A program made the translations under genes and the position numbers. The notes under the pieces are model-generated. The model searched no databases. It saw only the letters and a program-made list of their open reading frames with translations, and was not told the DNA's origin. A stretch of DNA of 61,029 nucleotides from an uncultured Halieaceae bacterium. GTDB lineage: Bacteria > Pseudomonadota > Gammaproteobacteria > Pseudomonadales > Halieaceae. The DNA is taken from NCBI GenBank assembly GCA_913051825.1, contig CAJXCR010000003.1:1-61029 (forward strand). Direction: 5' to 3'. Shown one piece after another: positions 51,098 through 60,702 of this stretch; position 1 is the first letter of the stretch, and each line of letters begins with the position of its first letter.

Positions 51098-53899
51098 ATG
51101 TTTAAGAAAAAGACGATAAGTAACGCGGTCGCGACCGCGATTACGGCTGGGGTCGCAGCGGGTTACTCCGGCGCATCTTTGGCGCAGCTCGAAGAGGTGA
51201 TTGTCACAGCGACCAAGCGTGCGGAAAGCATGCAAGACGTCCCTGTGTCAGTGAGAGCCTTAACAGGGGATGCGCTGAAGGAACAGAATATTCAGACATT
51301 CGACGAATATATTGAGTATCTGCCGAATGTGGTGAACGCAGGTAATGGTCCTGGTCAGAAGGAAATCTATATTCGTGGATCTGCCTCAGCACAGACTTCA
51401 GTGACCGTTGCTCCAGCTCAGGGATCGGCTCCCGGCGTTGCGCTTTACCTCGATGACACACCCGTCTCCTTTGGTTCTCGGAACCTAGATGTCTACGCAG
51501 CGGACCTAGAAAGGATTGAAGTACTGGCAGGGCCTCAAGGAACCTTATTTGGTGCGAGTTCCCAGTCAGGAAATATTAGATTGATTACTAATAAGCCGCA
51601 GCTCGGTGAGTTTGAAGGAAGTATAGACTTGGGATTCAGCACTACAAGTGGCGGTGATGACAGTAATAATGTCGAAGCAATGGTAAACCTGCCATTGACC
51701 GATCGACTAGCACTCCGTATTGCGGCATTTAGCGATAACCAAGGAGGCTGGATTGATAATGTAAGGTCTACGTATACTCCAAACGGCGCAGTAATTGACA
51801 GAAATTCAATAGGTTATGGTCCATACTTCGGAACATTCCCACTGACTACAATACAGTCCGCTGACAATGCTGCTCTTGAGAAAGAAGATTGGAATGAAGC
51901 CACTTATACCGGTTACCGTGCAGGACTGAAACTCGAGGTGAATGATGATTGGAGCGTACTGGTCCAGCATATGTCCCAAGAGCTCGATGTAGATGGCAGC
52001 TTCCTAGTTGATCCTAGTATGGGAGATGACAAGTCCTCCAAGTTTACCCCTGAGAGTAACAATGATGATTTTGAGCTTACTACATGGACTATAGAAGGAC
52101 GTATAGCCAATCTCGATGTAATCTACACCGGCGGATATCTAGATCGAGACGTGGAATCGCTAATTGATTACACTCACTATAATAATGGTGGTGGCTACAT
52201 CACGTATTACCTCTGTAGCGGAAACATTTATGCTAATGGCGGTTACTCGGGAGACAAGTCAAACGAGACGAATACGTGTTTTGATCCCACTAAGCAGTAT
52301 GCGGAGCGCACGACGAATGAACGTAAGACTCACGAATTCCGTATAAGTAGCGATCCTGATAACAGGCTACGTGTCTTGGCAGGCGTATATATCGCCGACG
52401 TTGATACGACTCACCTCGGTGAGTTCCAGTACTTTTCTACAGCCGATGCCTTTAGCGAGTTTGCTACACTTTACTACGGTGCAAGCGGGCAGCCGTATGT
52501 TTTAGGGAACATTACTATACCGACGGCAGGTACGGTGGCCGGTACAGCGCCACGAAGTCCTCTTACGACGTTTTTTAACGACTTCACGCGGACTGAGGAA
52601 GAAACAGCGTTTTTCGGAGAGATTGCTTTCGATATCTCGGATAATCTGACTGCATCTTTGAGTGCCCGTCGTTATGAGTTGGAGAGCCGATTACAGGGTG
52701 CATCCAACTTCTCATTCGGATGCCGTTACAATAATAATGCGGCCAGAAATCCTTGTAACAGTCATGTATTTAGTAACGACGTAACCGCGCGCGGTCAAGC
52801 TCTTTCGGGCTGGGCAGCGTCAGGTGATGATTCGATCATACTGAACGCCACTAACTATGCTGGTAATAAGGATATGTTTCGTGGTGGTGGAAGTAATGCA
52901 GCCACTCTACAAGCTCTGAAAGACGGTAGGCTGGACGTCAGCGACCTGAATGGTGATGGAGCTGTAGAGGAAGAAGATACCATCGTCAAGTTTGCGCTTA
53001 GCTGGAATGTGAATGACGACATCATGCTATATGCCGCATATTCCGAAGGATATCGACCCGCCACTATGAACCGTAATATGGGACAGTTGGCGGCTAAGCA
53101 GGCTGGTGTTTTCGAAGGATATGTTGTTCCTGCTTACGCTAAGACCGATACCTTAGAAAATATGGAAATAGGTATTAAGAGCGAGCTTTTGGATAACACT
53201 TTACGCTTCAACATGACCTACTATCAGACGGAAACCGAAGATCTTCAGGTTTCTCGCTTTGATCCATCTAATGTAGCGTTCCTGTTCTTTATGGAGAACG
53301 TGGGAGATGCGGATACAGAGGGTGTCGATCTTGACTTCATGTGGATGCCTAGCTCACAGCTTACAATCAGTGGAGCGATGAGCTTCTTGGATACTGAGAT
53401 AACTCGAGTAAATTCACAGCTGGCGGGTGTCTCGGTTCCTGTGGGCTCTGAATTGCCTTTCTCATCTGACTTCTCCGCAGCTCTTAGAATGCGTTATGAC
53501 TTTGAGATGGCTGGTGGTGATGGATACATTTCAGCCTCGATGACTCATCGAGGAGGAAGCGTGACAGGCCTGATGGGGACTGCAGAGCTGTTTGAAGACA
53601 CTCAGCAGCTTGTTTATGGAGCACCGTCTGGCGTGAGCATGAAGATGGAAGGTGGCACCTACGGCTCGGTGAATATCTCTGATGGAGAGTTACCGGCAAA
53701 TGCTCGGTATCGTAACCCTTCAGCGACGACCTTTAACGCTAGTATGGGTTATTCGCGAGATAACTGGCTGGCAGAGGTTTATGTGAACAACATCACAAGC
53801 GAAGAAGGTCAGATTATGCAAATCGCGGGTAAGTTCACACCTGAGCAGACTGTCATGCGTCCTCGTACTATTGGGATGCGAGTCTCCTACAACTTCTAA
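51098..53899 (+). CDS. TonB-dependent outer membrane receptor
   Basis: Outer-membrane active transporter of 933 residues. A signal peptide (about residues 1-29, ending SLA) is followed by the TonB box EEVIVTA at 32-38. The plug domain follows (SVRALTGDAL, GPGQKEIYIRGSA, LERIEVLAGPQGTLFGA), and then a 22-strand-type barrel ending in RVSYNF with the terminal Phe recognised by BAM. An oddity is a calcium-loop motif at residues 616-627, DLNGDGAVEEED, with the dockerin/EF-hand spacing, in an extracellular-loop part of the barrel. The ligand is unknown. A strong terminator follows and then sulfotransferase genes, a neighbourhood suggestive of a sulfated or modified substrate. Confidence 0.95.
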   Translation: MFKKKTISNAVATAITAGVAAGYSGASLAQLEEVIVTATKRAESMQDVPVSVRALTGDALKEQNIQTFDEYIEYLPNVVNAGNGPGQKEIYIRGSASAQTSVTVAPAQGSAPGVALYLDDTPVSFGSRNLDVYAADLERIEVLAGPQGTLFGASSQSGNIRLITNKPQLGEFEGSIDLGFSTTSGGDDSNNVEAMVNLPLTDRLALRIAAFSDNQGGWIDNVRSTYTPNGAVIDRNSIGYGPYFGTFPLTTIQSADNAALEKEDWNEATYTGYRAGLKLEVNDDWSVLVQHMSQELDVDGSFLVDPSMGDDKSSKFTPESNNDDFELTTWTIEGRIANLDVIYTGGYLDRDVESLIDYTHYNNGGGYITYYLCSGNIYANGGYSGDKSNETNTCFDPTKQYAERTTNERKTHEFRISSDPDNRLRVLAGVYIADVDTTHLGEFQYFSTADAFSEFATLYYGASGQPYVLGNITIPTAGTVAGTAPRSPLTTFFNDFTRTEEETAFFGEIAFDISDNLTASLSARRYELESRLQGASNFSFGCRYNNNAARNPCNSHVFSNDVTARGQALSGWAASGDDSIILNATNYAGNKDMFRGGGSNAATLQALKDGRLDVSDLNGDGAVEEEDTIVKFALSWNVNDDIMLYAAYSEGYRPATMNRNMGQLAAKQAGVFEGYVVPAYAKTDTLENMEIGIKSELLDNTLRFNMTYYQTETEDLQVSRFDPSNVAFLFFMENVGDADTEGVDLDFMWMPSSQLTISGAMSFLDTEITRVNSQLAGVSVPVGSELPFSSDFSAALRMRYDFEMAGGDGYISASMTHRGGSVTGLMGTAELFEDTQQLVYGAPSGVSMKMEGGTYGSVNISDGELPANARYRNPSATTFNASMGYSRDNWLAEVYVNNITSEEGQIMQIAGKFTPEQTVMRPRTIGMRVSYNF

Positions 53900-53926
53900 A
53901 CTCTGAAGTACTTTTTGCTAGACTCC

Positions 53927-53956
53927 AAGGGGCGAACCAAGGTTCGCCCCTTTTTT
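53927..53956 (+). terminator. Intrinsic terminator after the TonB receptor
   Basis: AAGGGGCGAACC and GGTTCGCCCCTT form a 12-bp GC-rich stem with a very small loop, followed by six T. This is the strongest terminator in the window. The next gene begins only 15 nt later. Confidence 0.88.
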
Positions 53957-53970
53957 CATCGGCATCACTT

Positions 53971-55986
53971 ATGAATGAAACCTCAGAAAATACCGCTCAA
54001 AATCAGTTAAGGCTCGCACAACAGGCGCTTGCGAAAGGTGATCTAGACGGTGCTGAAAGCGCGGTGAATGAAGTACTTAAAGCTTATCCGGATGATCCTA
54101 ATGCAAGCTATACCCAAGCTATAGTGCATAGGATGAGAAAGAATCCATCGGCCGCGATTGCGACACTAGATAAGTTGATATCTACTCACCCGGATTTTGC
54201 TCGGGCGTATCAGGAGAAGGGCATTAATCAACTTATGCTATCCAATCCGAAGGAGGCGGGCATTGTTCTGGAGGAGGCCGTTGCCCTTGATCCATCGTTG
54301 ATAGAAAGCTGGAAATTATTAGTTCCACTTTATAAAAAATGGGGTAGCCCAAGAGAAGATGAAGCCAGGCAGCAGGTGAAATTATTGGTGGATCTTCCAA
54401 AAGAACTAGTCACCGTAATCAGTTATCTATCTGCGAATCGTCTTGTAGATGCTGAAAGGCTTTGCAGATACTTTCTTCGGGAAAATAAGACGCATATTGA
54501 AGGTATGCGGTTGTTAGCGGAAATAGCGACAAGAAATAATGTTCTCGACGATGCTGAGTTTCTTTTGGAGACGGTTACTGAACTCGCGCCCAACCATATC
54601 GATGCTCGTGTTCAGTTCACACAGGTCTTGCATAAAAGACAGCGCTTTCATAAGGCATTTGATCACGCTAAAAAGCTTCTTAGAGATTTTCCAGAATCAA
54701 AGGAGCGAATTCAAAGGGCCTATGCTTCTGCATGTTTCGGGGCAGGTCATAATGATGAAGCGATCGGACATTACCTTGAGATGATCGAGCGAGAACCTTC
54801 GGATCACTTTCTTCGGGTTGGTTTGGGAAACATATACAGCGCAGTAGGGCAGAACGATGAGGCCGTATTGAGCTTTAAAAAAGCCGCTCAGTTGAAACCG
54901 AACTATGGCGATGCCTACTGGAGTTTAGCAAATACAAAATCCTACAAGTTCGATGATAAGCAGCTATCAGAGATGCTGGTCGCCGAAGAGGGACATACTG
55001 ACGACCCTATAGATAAAATTCAGTTAGCCTTCGCGATCGGCAAGGCCTATGAAGATAGGAAGGATTTTGAGAGATCTTTTTTCTACTATGAAAGGGGTAA
55101 CTCGCTAAAAGCCGAAACTACTCATTATGATCCTGAGCAACTCCAACGGAGGATAGATTCTCAGATCGAGATCTGCTCCACAAACTTTTTCGAAGATAAA
55201 GAAGGCCTGGGTAATAACGCCACTGACCCCATTTTTGTACTGGGCTTGCCTAGAGCTGGGTCCACATTACTTGAGCAAATATTAGCATCTCACTCGCTTG
55301 TAGACGGCACCATGGAGCTTCACAATATTATTGACCTGGCTAAGCGACTTCGTGGTCGAGACAGGACGACAGAGGGAGTCCCTCGGTATCCAAAGGTGCT
55401 AGAAGAGCTTGAGGATAGTTACTTCAAAAAGTTCGGCACGCAATTTATTGAAGATACTCGTATCTACCGTGGAGACGCACCATTTTTCATTGATAAGATG
55501 CCTAATAATTTCTTTCATATAGGGCTAATAAAATTAGTTCTCCCAAACGCTAAGATCATTGATGCGAGACGTCATCCGATGGCGTGCTGTTTTAGTGGTT
55601 ACAAGCAGCTTTTTGGAGAGGGGCAGGAATTTTCCTATGGCCTTGAAAGTATGGGCAACTACTATAGACAGTATGTCAAGTTGATGGATCATTGGGATCA
55701 AGTTCTGCCGGGGTTCGTGCTTCGTGTGCAGTATGAGGAGGTGGTTGAGAATTTGGAGTCAGAGGTTAACAGAATCTTAAATTTTTGTGGTTTGCCCTTT
55801 GAAGATGCTTGTCTAAATTTTCATCAAACCAAGAGGAGTGTTCGAACGCCAAGTGCCGAACAAGTTCGTCAACCAATCTACAAGTCAGGATTGGAGCAGT
55901 GGACTAATTACAAAGAATATCTGCAGCCTTTAATCGATTCTCTTGGGACTGAAGTTATGGAGCGTTATCCGATTAGCTCAGGATGA
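53971..55986 (+). CDS. TPR-repeat sulfotransferase
   Basis: A 671-residue protein combining about eight tetratricopeptide repeats (roughly residues 10-330, e.g. QALAKGDLDGAESAVNEVL and SAVGQNDEAVLSFKKAAQL) with a C-terminal PAPS-dependent sulfotransferase domain. The 5'-phosphosulfate loop is LPRAGSTLLEQIL (PRAGST at 427-432), and the 3'-phosphate region is DARRHPMACCFSGYKQLF. The domain resembles the tyrosyl-protein/heparan type (Sulfotransfer_3). There is no signal peptide, so it is cytoplasmic. It starts 15 nt after a terminator with no clear ribosome site. It overlaps the next sulfotransferase by 4 nt (ATGA). Confidence 0.92.
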   Translation: MNETSENTAQNQLRLAQQALAKGDLDGAESAVNEVLKAYPDDPNASYTQAIVHRMRKNPSAAIATLDKLISTHPDFARAYQEKGINQLMLSNPKEAGIVLEEAVALDPSLIESWKLLVPLYKKWGSPREDEARQQVKLLVDLPKELVTVISYLSANRLVDAERLCRYFLRENKTHIEGMRLLAEIATRNNVLDDAEFLLETVTELAPNHIDARVQFTQVLHKRQRFHKAFDHAKKLLRDFPESKERIQRAYASACFGAGHNDEAIGHYLEMIEREPSDHFLRVGLGNIYSAVGQNDEAVLSFKKAAQLKPNYGDAYWSLANTKSYKFDDKQLSEMLVAEEGHTDDPIDKIQLAFAIGKAYEDRKDFERSFFYYERGNSLKAETTHYDPEQLQRRIDSQIEICSTNFFEDKEGLGNNATDPIFVLGLPRAGSTLLEQILASHSLVDGTMELHNIIDLAKRLRGRDRTTEGVPRYPKVLEELEDSYFKKFGTQFIEDTRIYRGDAPFFIDKMPNNFFHIGLIKLVLPNAKIIDARRHPMACCFSGYKQLFGEGQEFSYGLESMGNYYRQYVKLMDHWDQVLPGFVLRVQYEEVVENLESEVNRILNFCGLPFEDACLNFHQTKRSVRTPSAEQVRQPIYKSGLEQWTNYKEYLQPLIDSLGTEVMERYPISSG

Positions 55987-56606
55987 TCATTTCGCACGCT
56001 CACAAATTTATATTTTTTGCCGTACCCAAGACGGGAACACACGCGGTTAGAGAAGTCCTAAGGATGCATCTTTCACCGGATGACTGGGAGCAACAGATGC
56101 TGACGGGCAATCAAACACTGCCTATTCCAGAGATCGCTCAGATAGGACACGGTCATGTCACGGTTCGGGAAATAAGGCCTTATTTGTCTCAGGAAATATG
56201 GAACGAATATCATAAGTTTGCATTTGTTCGAAACCCCTTTGACCGTTTTGTATCGGTTTGTGCATTTCTAAACAGAGGCAACCCCGCTTTTGCAAGATCG
56301 CCATTGCAATGGATGAAGGAGGCTTTAAATAGACCTCGTTTTCGAGAAAGAATATTGGTTAGAGAACAATTCGAGCAGCTATGCAATGAAGAAAGAGAAA
56401 TAGGGATTGATTCTGTTTGTCGATATGAAAATCTTCAGAAGAGTCTGGATACCATTCTCGGCAAGCTGTCTTTGCCTTCAAGTTCCTTGAACGTATTAAA
56501 TTCTTCAGAGCATAAGGTCTATTCCGAGTACTACGATGAAGAGCTTAAGAGTCTGGTGCAGAATCTGTACAGCACCGACATAGAGGAGTTTAATTATGCT
56601 TTTTAG
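55983..56606 (+). CDS. Sulfotransferase family 2-like protein
   Basis: The 207-residue protein has a P-loop-like PAPS motif VPKTGTHAVREVL (PKTGT at residues 15-19) after HKFIFFAVP, and a 3'-phosphate segment FAFVRNPFDRFVSVCAFL. This fits the Sulfotransfer_2 (carbohydrate sulfotransferase-like) family, though it is on the short side. It is translationally coupled to the TPR-sulfotransferase, so the two probably act on the same or successive substrates. Its 3' end overlaps the convergent hydroxylase gene by 17 nt. Confidence 0.88.
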   Translation: MIISHAHKFIFFAVPKTGTHAVREVLRMHLSPDDWEQQMLTGNQTLPIPEIAQIGHGHVTVREIRPYLSQEIWNEYHKFAFVRNPFDRFVSVCAFLNRGNPAFARSPLQWMKEALNRPRFRERILVREQFEQLCNEEREIGIDSVCRYENLQKSLDTILGKLSLPSSSLNVLNSSEHKVYSEYYDEELKSLVQNLYSTDIEEFNYAF

Positions 56607-57648
56607 TAAACTCCGGGAGCTGATCAATATTCAGGGCCGCATTTAAAATACGTTGCATGATAATTGGATTAATTCCAATTTCATTTCCTGAGGTAATTAG
56701 CGCACGGGGATTTTTTCTTAGACTGCCGGCTGTCCGATTCAACAGTTCCTTGTACCTTGGCCATCCTTCCTGTTCGTATCCATACAGATGCCAAGCTTCT
56801 CGCCAGTCATTCGCGAGATCATATAGGACGGCTTTGTACTCTTCTACAAGATGCTTATCGTTCAAGGGTTGAGATGAAAAATTTTCAATTAAATCGGTAA
56901 TTAATGCTTCCAACTCTCCTGGTGCCATTACAGGTGCTACATTAAATTTTTCTGTTCGAAGTTCACATTGCTTATCTTCTAAATACGATATCTCCATCTC
57001 ATCTGTGGTTTGGGCGAAGTCATCTTCTGATGTATTCATCTGTTCTATTTTTCTGACGAGATTCCAGAAGCGTGAGGACCCAGCAAGATCAATTACAAGG
57101 TGAACTCTGTCTTCTCTGCCAGCATTAATCACGCGGTGTCTTCTCCAAGAATCAAATAGCCAGGCTTCACCTGCCGCCATATGTACACGCGCCTCTCCAC
57201 AGTGGAAAGTGACATCAGGATTGGTTTTTATGGGGACGTGTATCCGAACTCTGCTGTGCCAGTGATAATTGAAATCTACATGCTCAGATACTTCAGCACC
57301 GGAGGCTAGTCGCATTAGTCTCGACCGAGATAAAACTTCTCCAAAGGATGCCATGACTTGCTTCATATAAGATGTTGTAGCTAGATAATCGGTAGGGCGC
57401 ATGTGACCTTCGAATTTATGGTTGCGCTCTCCAATGTACGATACGAGCGGTAGAGCTGAATTACCTTCCATCTTGGAGGGGTGCTCCATCCAACATTGCT
57501 CATCAAAGGAATTGAGCTCTTTAACTAGTTGGTTAACGTCAAAGCGGTGAGGTAGGCGAACGAAACTATTTTTTACTCGCATATCTTTAGAGAATTTTAA
57601 ATAGTGATTTAGATCAGTGTACTTGGGCAATTCCCAGCGGGCAAACAC
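56590..57648 (-). CDS. Aspartyl/asparaginyl beta-hydroxylase family dioxygenase
   Basis: Fe(II)/2-oxoglutarate-dependent oxygenase-family protein of 352 residues. The double-stranded beta-helix is in the N-terminal half, with metal ligands H123-x-D125 ([10 protein letters not shown]) and H171 (SWRRHRVIN), and a 2-oxoglutarate-contacting Arg near 181 ([10 protein letters not shown]). It keeps the Asp of the HxD pair, like LpxO and unlike human AspH. The C-terminal ~150 residues are a helical region of no family known to me. The start is GTG 57648; ATG 57582 is an alternative. It is convergent with the sulfotransferases. The substrate could be a protein Asp/Asn, a free amino acid or a lipid acyl chain. 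Confidence 0.87.
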   Translation of the reverse strand: MFARWELPKYTDLNHYLKFSKDMRVKNSFVRLPHRFDVNQLVKELNSFDEQCWMEHPSKMEGNSALPLVSYIGERNHKFEGHMRPTDYLATTSYMKQVMASFGEVLSRSRLMRLASGAEVSEHVDFNYHWHSRVRIHVPIKTNPDVTFHCGEARVHMAAGEAWLFDSWRRHRVINAGREDRVHLVIDLAGSSRFWNLVRKIEQMNTSEDDFAQTTDEMEISYLEDKQCELRTEKFNVAPVMAPGELEALITDLIENFSSQPLNDKHLVEEYKAVLYDLANDWREAWHLYGYEQEGWPRYKELLNRTAGSLRKNPRALITSGNEIGINPIIMQRILNAALNIDQLPEFTKKHN

Positions 57649-57731
57649 TTGTCATAAAAGTTGGAAAAATAAAATCCCCACTTGTCCTTAGGCTAAGTAT
57701 AATTTGCGTACCAAAGATAAAGAGCTTGTCT

Positions 57732-59222
57732 ATGAAAGTTCGAACCAGAGTTGCTCCATCACCTACAGGAGATCCTCATGTAGGTACCGCGTATGTGGCA
57801 TTATTTAACATGTGCTTTGCCCAAGCCAATGGCGGACAATTCATACTTCGGGTGGAAGATACTGACCGTGCAAGAAGCACAGAAGCGTCCGAATCGGCGA
57901 TCATCAACTCATTAAGATGGTTGGGATTAGATTGGGATGAGGGGCCCGATAATGGAGGGGGTTTCGGGCCCTATCGCCAAAGTGAGCGGTTAGATATTTA
58001 TCGTGAATATGCAGAGCAGTTAGTGGCGTCTGGGAACGCATTTGTCTGTTATAGAACTCCAGATGAGCTCAATCAGATTAGAGAGGGGCGACGTACAGAT
58101 GGAAAAACCTCTGCTCTGAAACAATCAGATCTTATGCTTCCGGATGATGAGATTCAACGTCGAAAGGAAGCTGGGGCTGCTAGTGTCATTAGAATGATAG
58201 TGCCTGAAGGTGAGGGTAGCTGTTTGATAGATGACATGCTAAGAGGGCAGATAGAGCTCGACTGGAGTATGGTGGATGCACAGATATTGATAAAATCTGA
58301 TGGTGCTCCTACCTATCATCTCGCCAATGTTGTTGATGACCATCTAATGGAAATTAGTCATGTTATCAGAGGTGAGGAATGGATAAATTCAGCGCCAAAG
58401 CATCAGTTGCTCTATCAGTATTTTGGGTGGGATATGCCGATATTGTGCCATTTACCACTACTTCGTAATCCAGACAAATCGAAGCTAAGTAAGCGAAAAA
58501 ATCCTACAAGCATTCTTTACTATGAGCGAATGGGATACCTTCCTGAAGCATTGATTAATTATCTTGCTCGGATGGGATGGTCCATGCCTGATGAGCGAGA
58601 AAAGTTTACCTTGCAAGAAATGATTGATGAGTTTGAAATTGACCGAATATCACTTGGCGGACCAATCTTTGATCTTGAAAAATTAAGTTGGTTGAACGGC
58701 ATGTGGATCCGTGAGAATTTAAGTGAGTCTGAGTTGGCGGATAGATTGATCCAGTGGGCATATAATCAATCTAATTTGATGAAGGTATTGCCTCATGTGC
58801 AAAAGAGGATGGAAACATTATCAGACTTTGTCGATTTGACTTCGTTTCTCGTGTCAGGAGAGCTCTCCATATCGAAGGACGATTTTTCAGACCTTAAGAC
58901 AGATTTAGCAGACTCCATTAGATATTTCCAATTTGTCCTATGGCGTCTTGAAACCCTAGATGAATGGTCGCGGGAGACAATATGGGAATCTCTCAAAGCT
59001 CTAAGTGACGCCCTAGAAATAAAGATAAAAGATTTTCTGGCACCATTTTTTATTGCCATATCAGGAAGTAGTGCTTCATTTTCTGTTGTGGATGCTATGG
59101 AGTTGCTTGGTGCTGAAATGACTAAAGCTCGAATAAGGTACGCCATGCAGGTTTTAGGCGGCGTGTCCAAGAAAGAAGCTAAGCGGTTGGAGAAAGAATA
59201 TTCTCGTGTTGTGAATAGTTAG
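57732..59222 (+). CDS. gltX: Glutamyl-tRNA synthetase
   Basis: Charges tRNA-Glu with glutamate. Starting at ATG 57732 it has 496 residues; TTG 57726 is in frame. The class I signatures are [16 protein letters not shown] (HIGH-type) and [10 protein letters not shown] (KMSKS-type), with [13 protein letters not shown] and [10 protein letters not shown], much like the Pseudomonas enzyme. The anticodon-binding C-terminal domain is complete. A perfect TATAAT (57698-57703) lies 28 nt upstream but without a good -35. It is a housekeeping gene amid accessory genes. Confidence 0.97.
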   Translation: MKVRTRVAPSPTGDPHVGTAYVALFNMCFAQANGGQFILRVEDTDRARSTEASESAIINSLRWLGLDWDEGPDNGGGFGPYRQSERLDIYREYAEQLVASGNAFVCYRTPDELNQIREGRRTDGKTSALKQSDLMLPDDEIQRRKEAGAASVIRMIVPEGEGSCLIDDMLRGQIELDWSMVDAQILIKSDGAPTYHLANVVDDHLMEISHVIRGEEWINSAPKHQLLYQYFGWDMPILCHLPLLRNPDKSKLSKRKNPTSILYYERMGYLPEALINYLARMGWSMPDEREKFTLQEMIDEFEIDRISLGGPIFDLEKLSWLNGMWIRENLSESELADRLIQWAYNQSNLMKVLPHVQKRMETLSDFVDLTSFLVSGELSISKDDFSDLKTDLADSIRYFQFVLWRLETLDEWSRETIWESLKALSDALEIKIKDFLAPFFIAISGSSASFSVVDAMELLGAEMTKARIRYAMQVLGGVSKKEAKRLEKEYSRVVNS

Positions 59223-59235
59223 TCTGAATTTTTTG

Positions 59236-60657
59236 TCAGTCAGGCAACACTATCGCTTTTAGTTCTTGATACTCACTAAGGCCAGCCTCGCCCCATTCCC
59301 GGCCATTGCCTGAGCCTTTATAGCCCCCAAAGGGTGCATTAAGACGAAAGTAGCTACCTTGAATAAAGCATTGGCCGGCCCTAAGTTGATGAGCAATTTT
59401 TATTGCTTCGTTATTGCTTTCAGCCCATACCGCCGAAGAGAGTCCATATTCAAGTTCGTTAGCGATCTCGATGGCTTCCTCGATTGAGTCGTAGGCCATC
59501 ATGCACAATACAGGACCAAATATTTCTTCCTTAGCGATCACCATCTCGCGATCCACGTCAGCAAAAAGGGTGGGTGAAATATATGCGCCATTTTCTAATC
59601 CCTTGGGAAACTCGCCACCTCCTAAAAGCAATTTGGCACCGGAGTCGATGCCCTGTTGGATGTAGTCGACTACTCGCTCACGTTGCGTCATTGAGGCCAA
59701 TGGTCCCACAGTAGTTTCCTGAGAATTCGGATCGCCCACAACATGTTCAGTAGCGCATTTAGTGGCAATATCGATTGCCTCTTGATAATGGGCACGAGGT
59801 ACTAGCATTCTCGTCAAGGCATCACATGTTTGCCCCGTGTTTAACATGACATTGTCCACCCCATATTTTATTGCGGCTTGTAGATCCGCACCTTCAGCAA
59901 TGATGAATGCAGATTTTCCACCCATCTCTTGGCAGACACGTTTTATAGTAGGTGCGGCATTCATCGCGACAGAAATGCCGGACGAGGTGGATCCGGTAAA
60001 TGACACCATATCGACCAAAGGATGTGACGACATCTTGGGTCCAATTTCAGAACCAACTCCCGTAATTAGGTTAAACACTCCTTCTGGTAACCCGATCGAG
60101 TCGACTATTTCGGCCATGATTATATCTTGTAAGGGTGTTTGCTCAGCGGGTTTGAGCAGCATAGTGCATCCCGCCGCCAGTGCGGGCGCTACTTTGCCAA
60201 TCATTTGGAGTAGGGGGTAGTTCCAAGGGTTGATTAGCGCACAGACGCCTATCGGTTCACGCGCTAACAAAAATCCGCCTTCGCTTTGGTCCGAATCGAT
60301 ATTTCTAGCGAGGTCTGCGTAGTATCTTACCGCCTGAATCGGACCTTCAATCTGAACCTCATAAGCCAAGTGACGAGGGATTCCCATAGTCTGAACATGT
60401 GCTTCGATAAAATCTTCTTTTCTAAATTCCATCGCATCAGCCATTTTGAGCATTAAAGCAGCTCGTTCCTCTCCTGATGTTCTAGACCACTTTGGGAATG
60501 CTATGCGCGCTGCCTTAGCCGCTTTGTCGACGTCAGTCTCTGCCGCGCACGCCATAAGTGCACAAGCCTCTAGGTTTGCGGGATTGATAACCGGTATGGC
60601 TTTATCACTTGACGGGGCTATCCACGCACCATCGATATAGAATTTATTGGGCTTCAT
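59236..60657 (-). CDS. NAD(P)-dependent aldehyde dehydrogenase
   Basis: Aldehyde dehydrogenase superfamily enzyme of 473 residues. Residues visible are N145 in INPWNYPL, K169 in LLKPAEQTP, the SFTGSTSSG cofactor turn, E244 in QEMGGKSA and catalytic C278 in NTGQTCDALTR. Length and order are those of the family. The substrate is not determined; it could oxidise an aldehyde produced by the transaminases or oxygenases 10-20 kb away, but is separated from them by gltX. Confidence 0.94.
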   Translation of the reverse strand: MKPNKFYIDGAWIAPSSDKAIPVINPANLEACALMACAAETDVDKAAKAARIAFPKWSRTSGEERAALMLKMADAMEFRKEDFIEAHVQTMGIPRHLAYEVQIEGPIQAVRYYADLARNIDSDQSEGGFLLAREPIGVCALINPWNYPLLQMIGKVAPALAAGCTMLLKPAEQTPLQDIIMAEIVDSIGLPEGVFNLITGVGSEIGPKMSSHPLVDMVSFTGSTSSGISVAMNAAPTIKRVCQEMGGKSAFIIAEGADLQAAIKYGVDNVMLNTGQTCDALTRMLVPRAHYQEAIDIATKCATEHVVGDPNSQETTVGPLASMTQRERVVDYIQQGIDSGAKLLLGGGEFPKGLENGAYISPTLFADVDREMVIAKEEIFGPVLCMMAYDSIEEAIEIANELEYGLSSAVWAESNNEAIKIAHQLRAGQCFIQGSYFRLNAPFGGYKGSGNGREWGEAGLSEYQELKAIVLPD

Positions 60658-60702
60658 TTATTAGGTCCTTAGGTTGATAAGACAAGCTTAAATATTTTTT
60701 AC

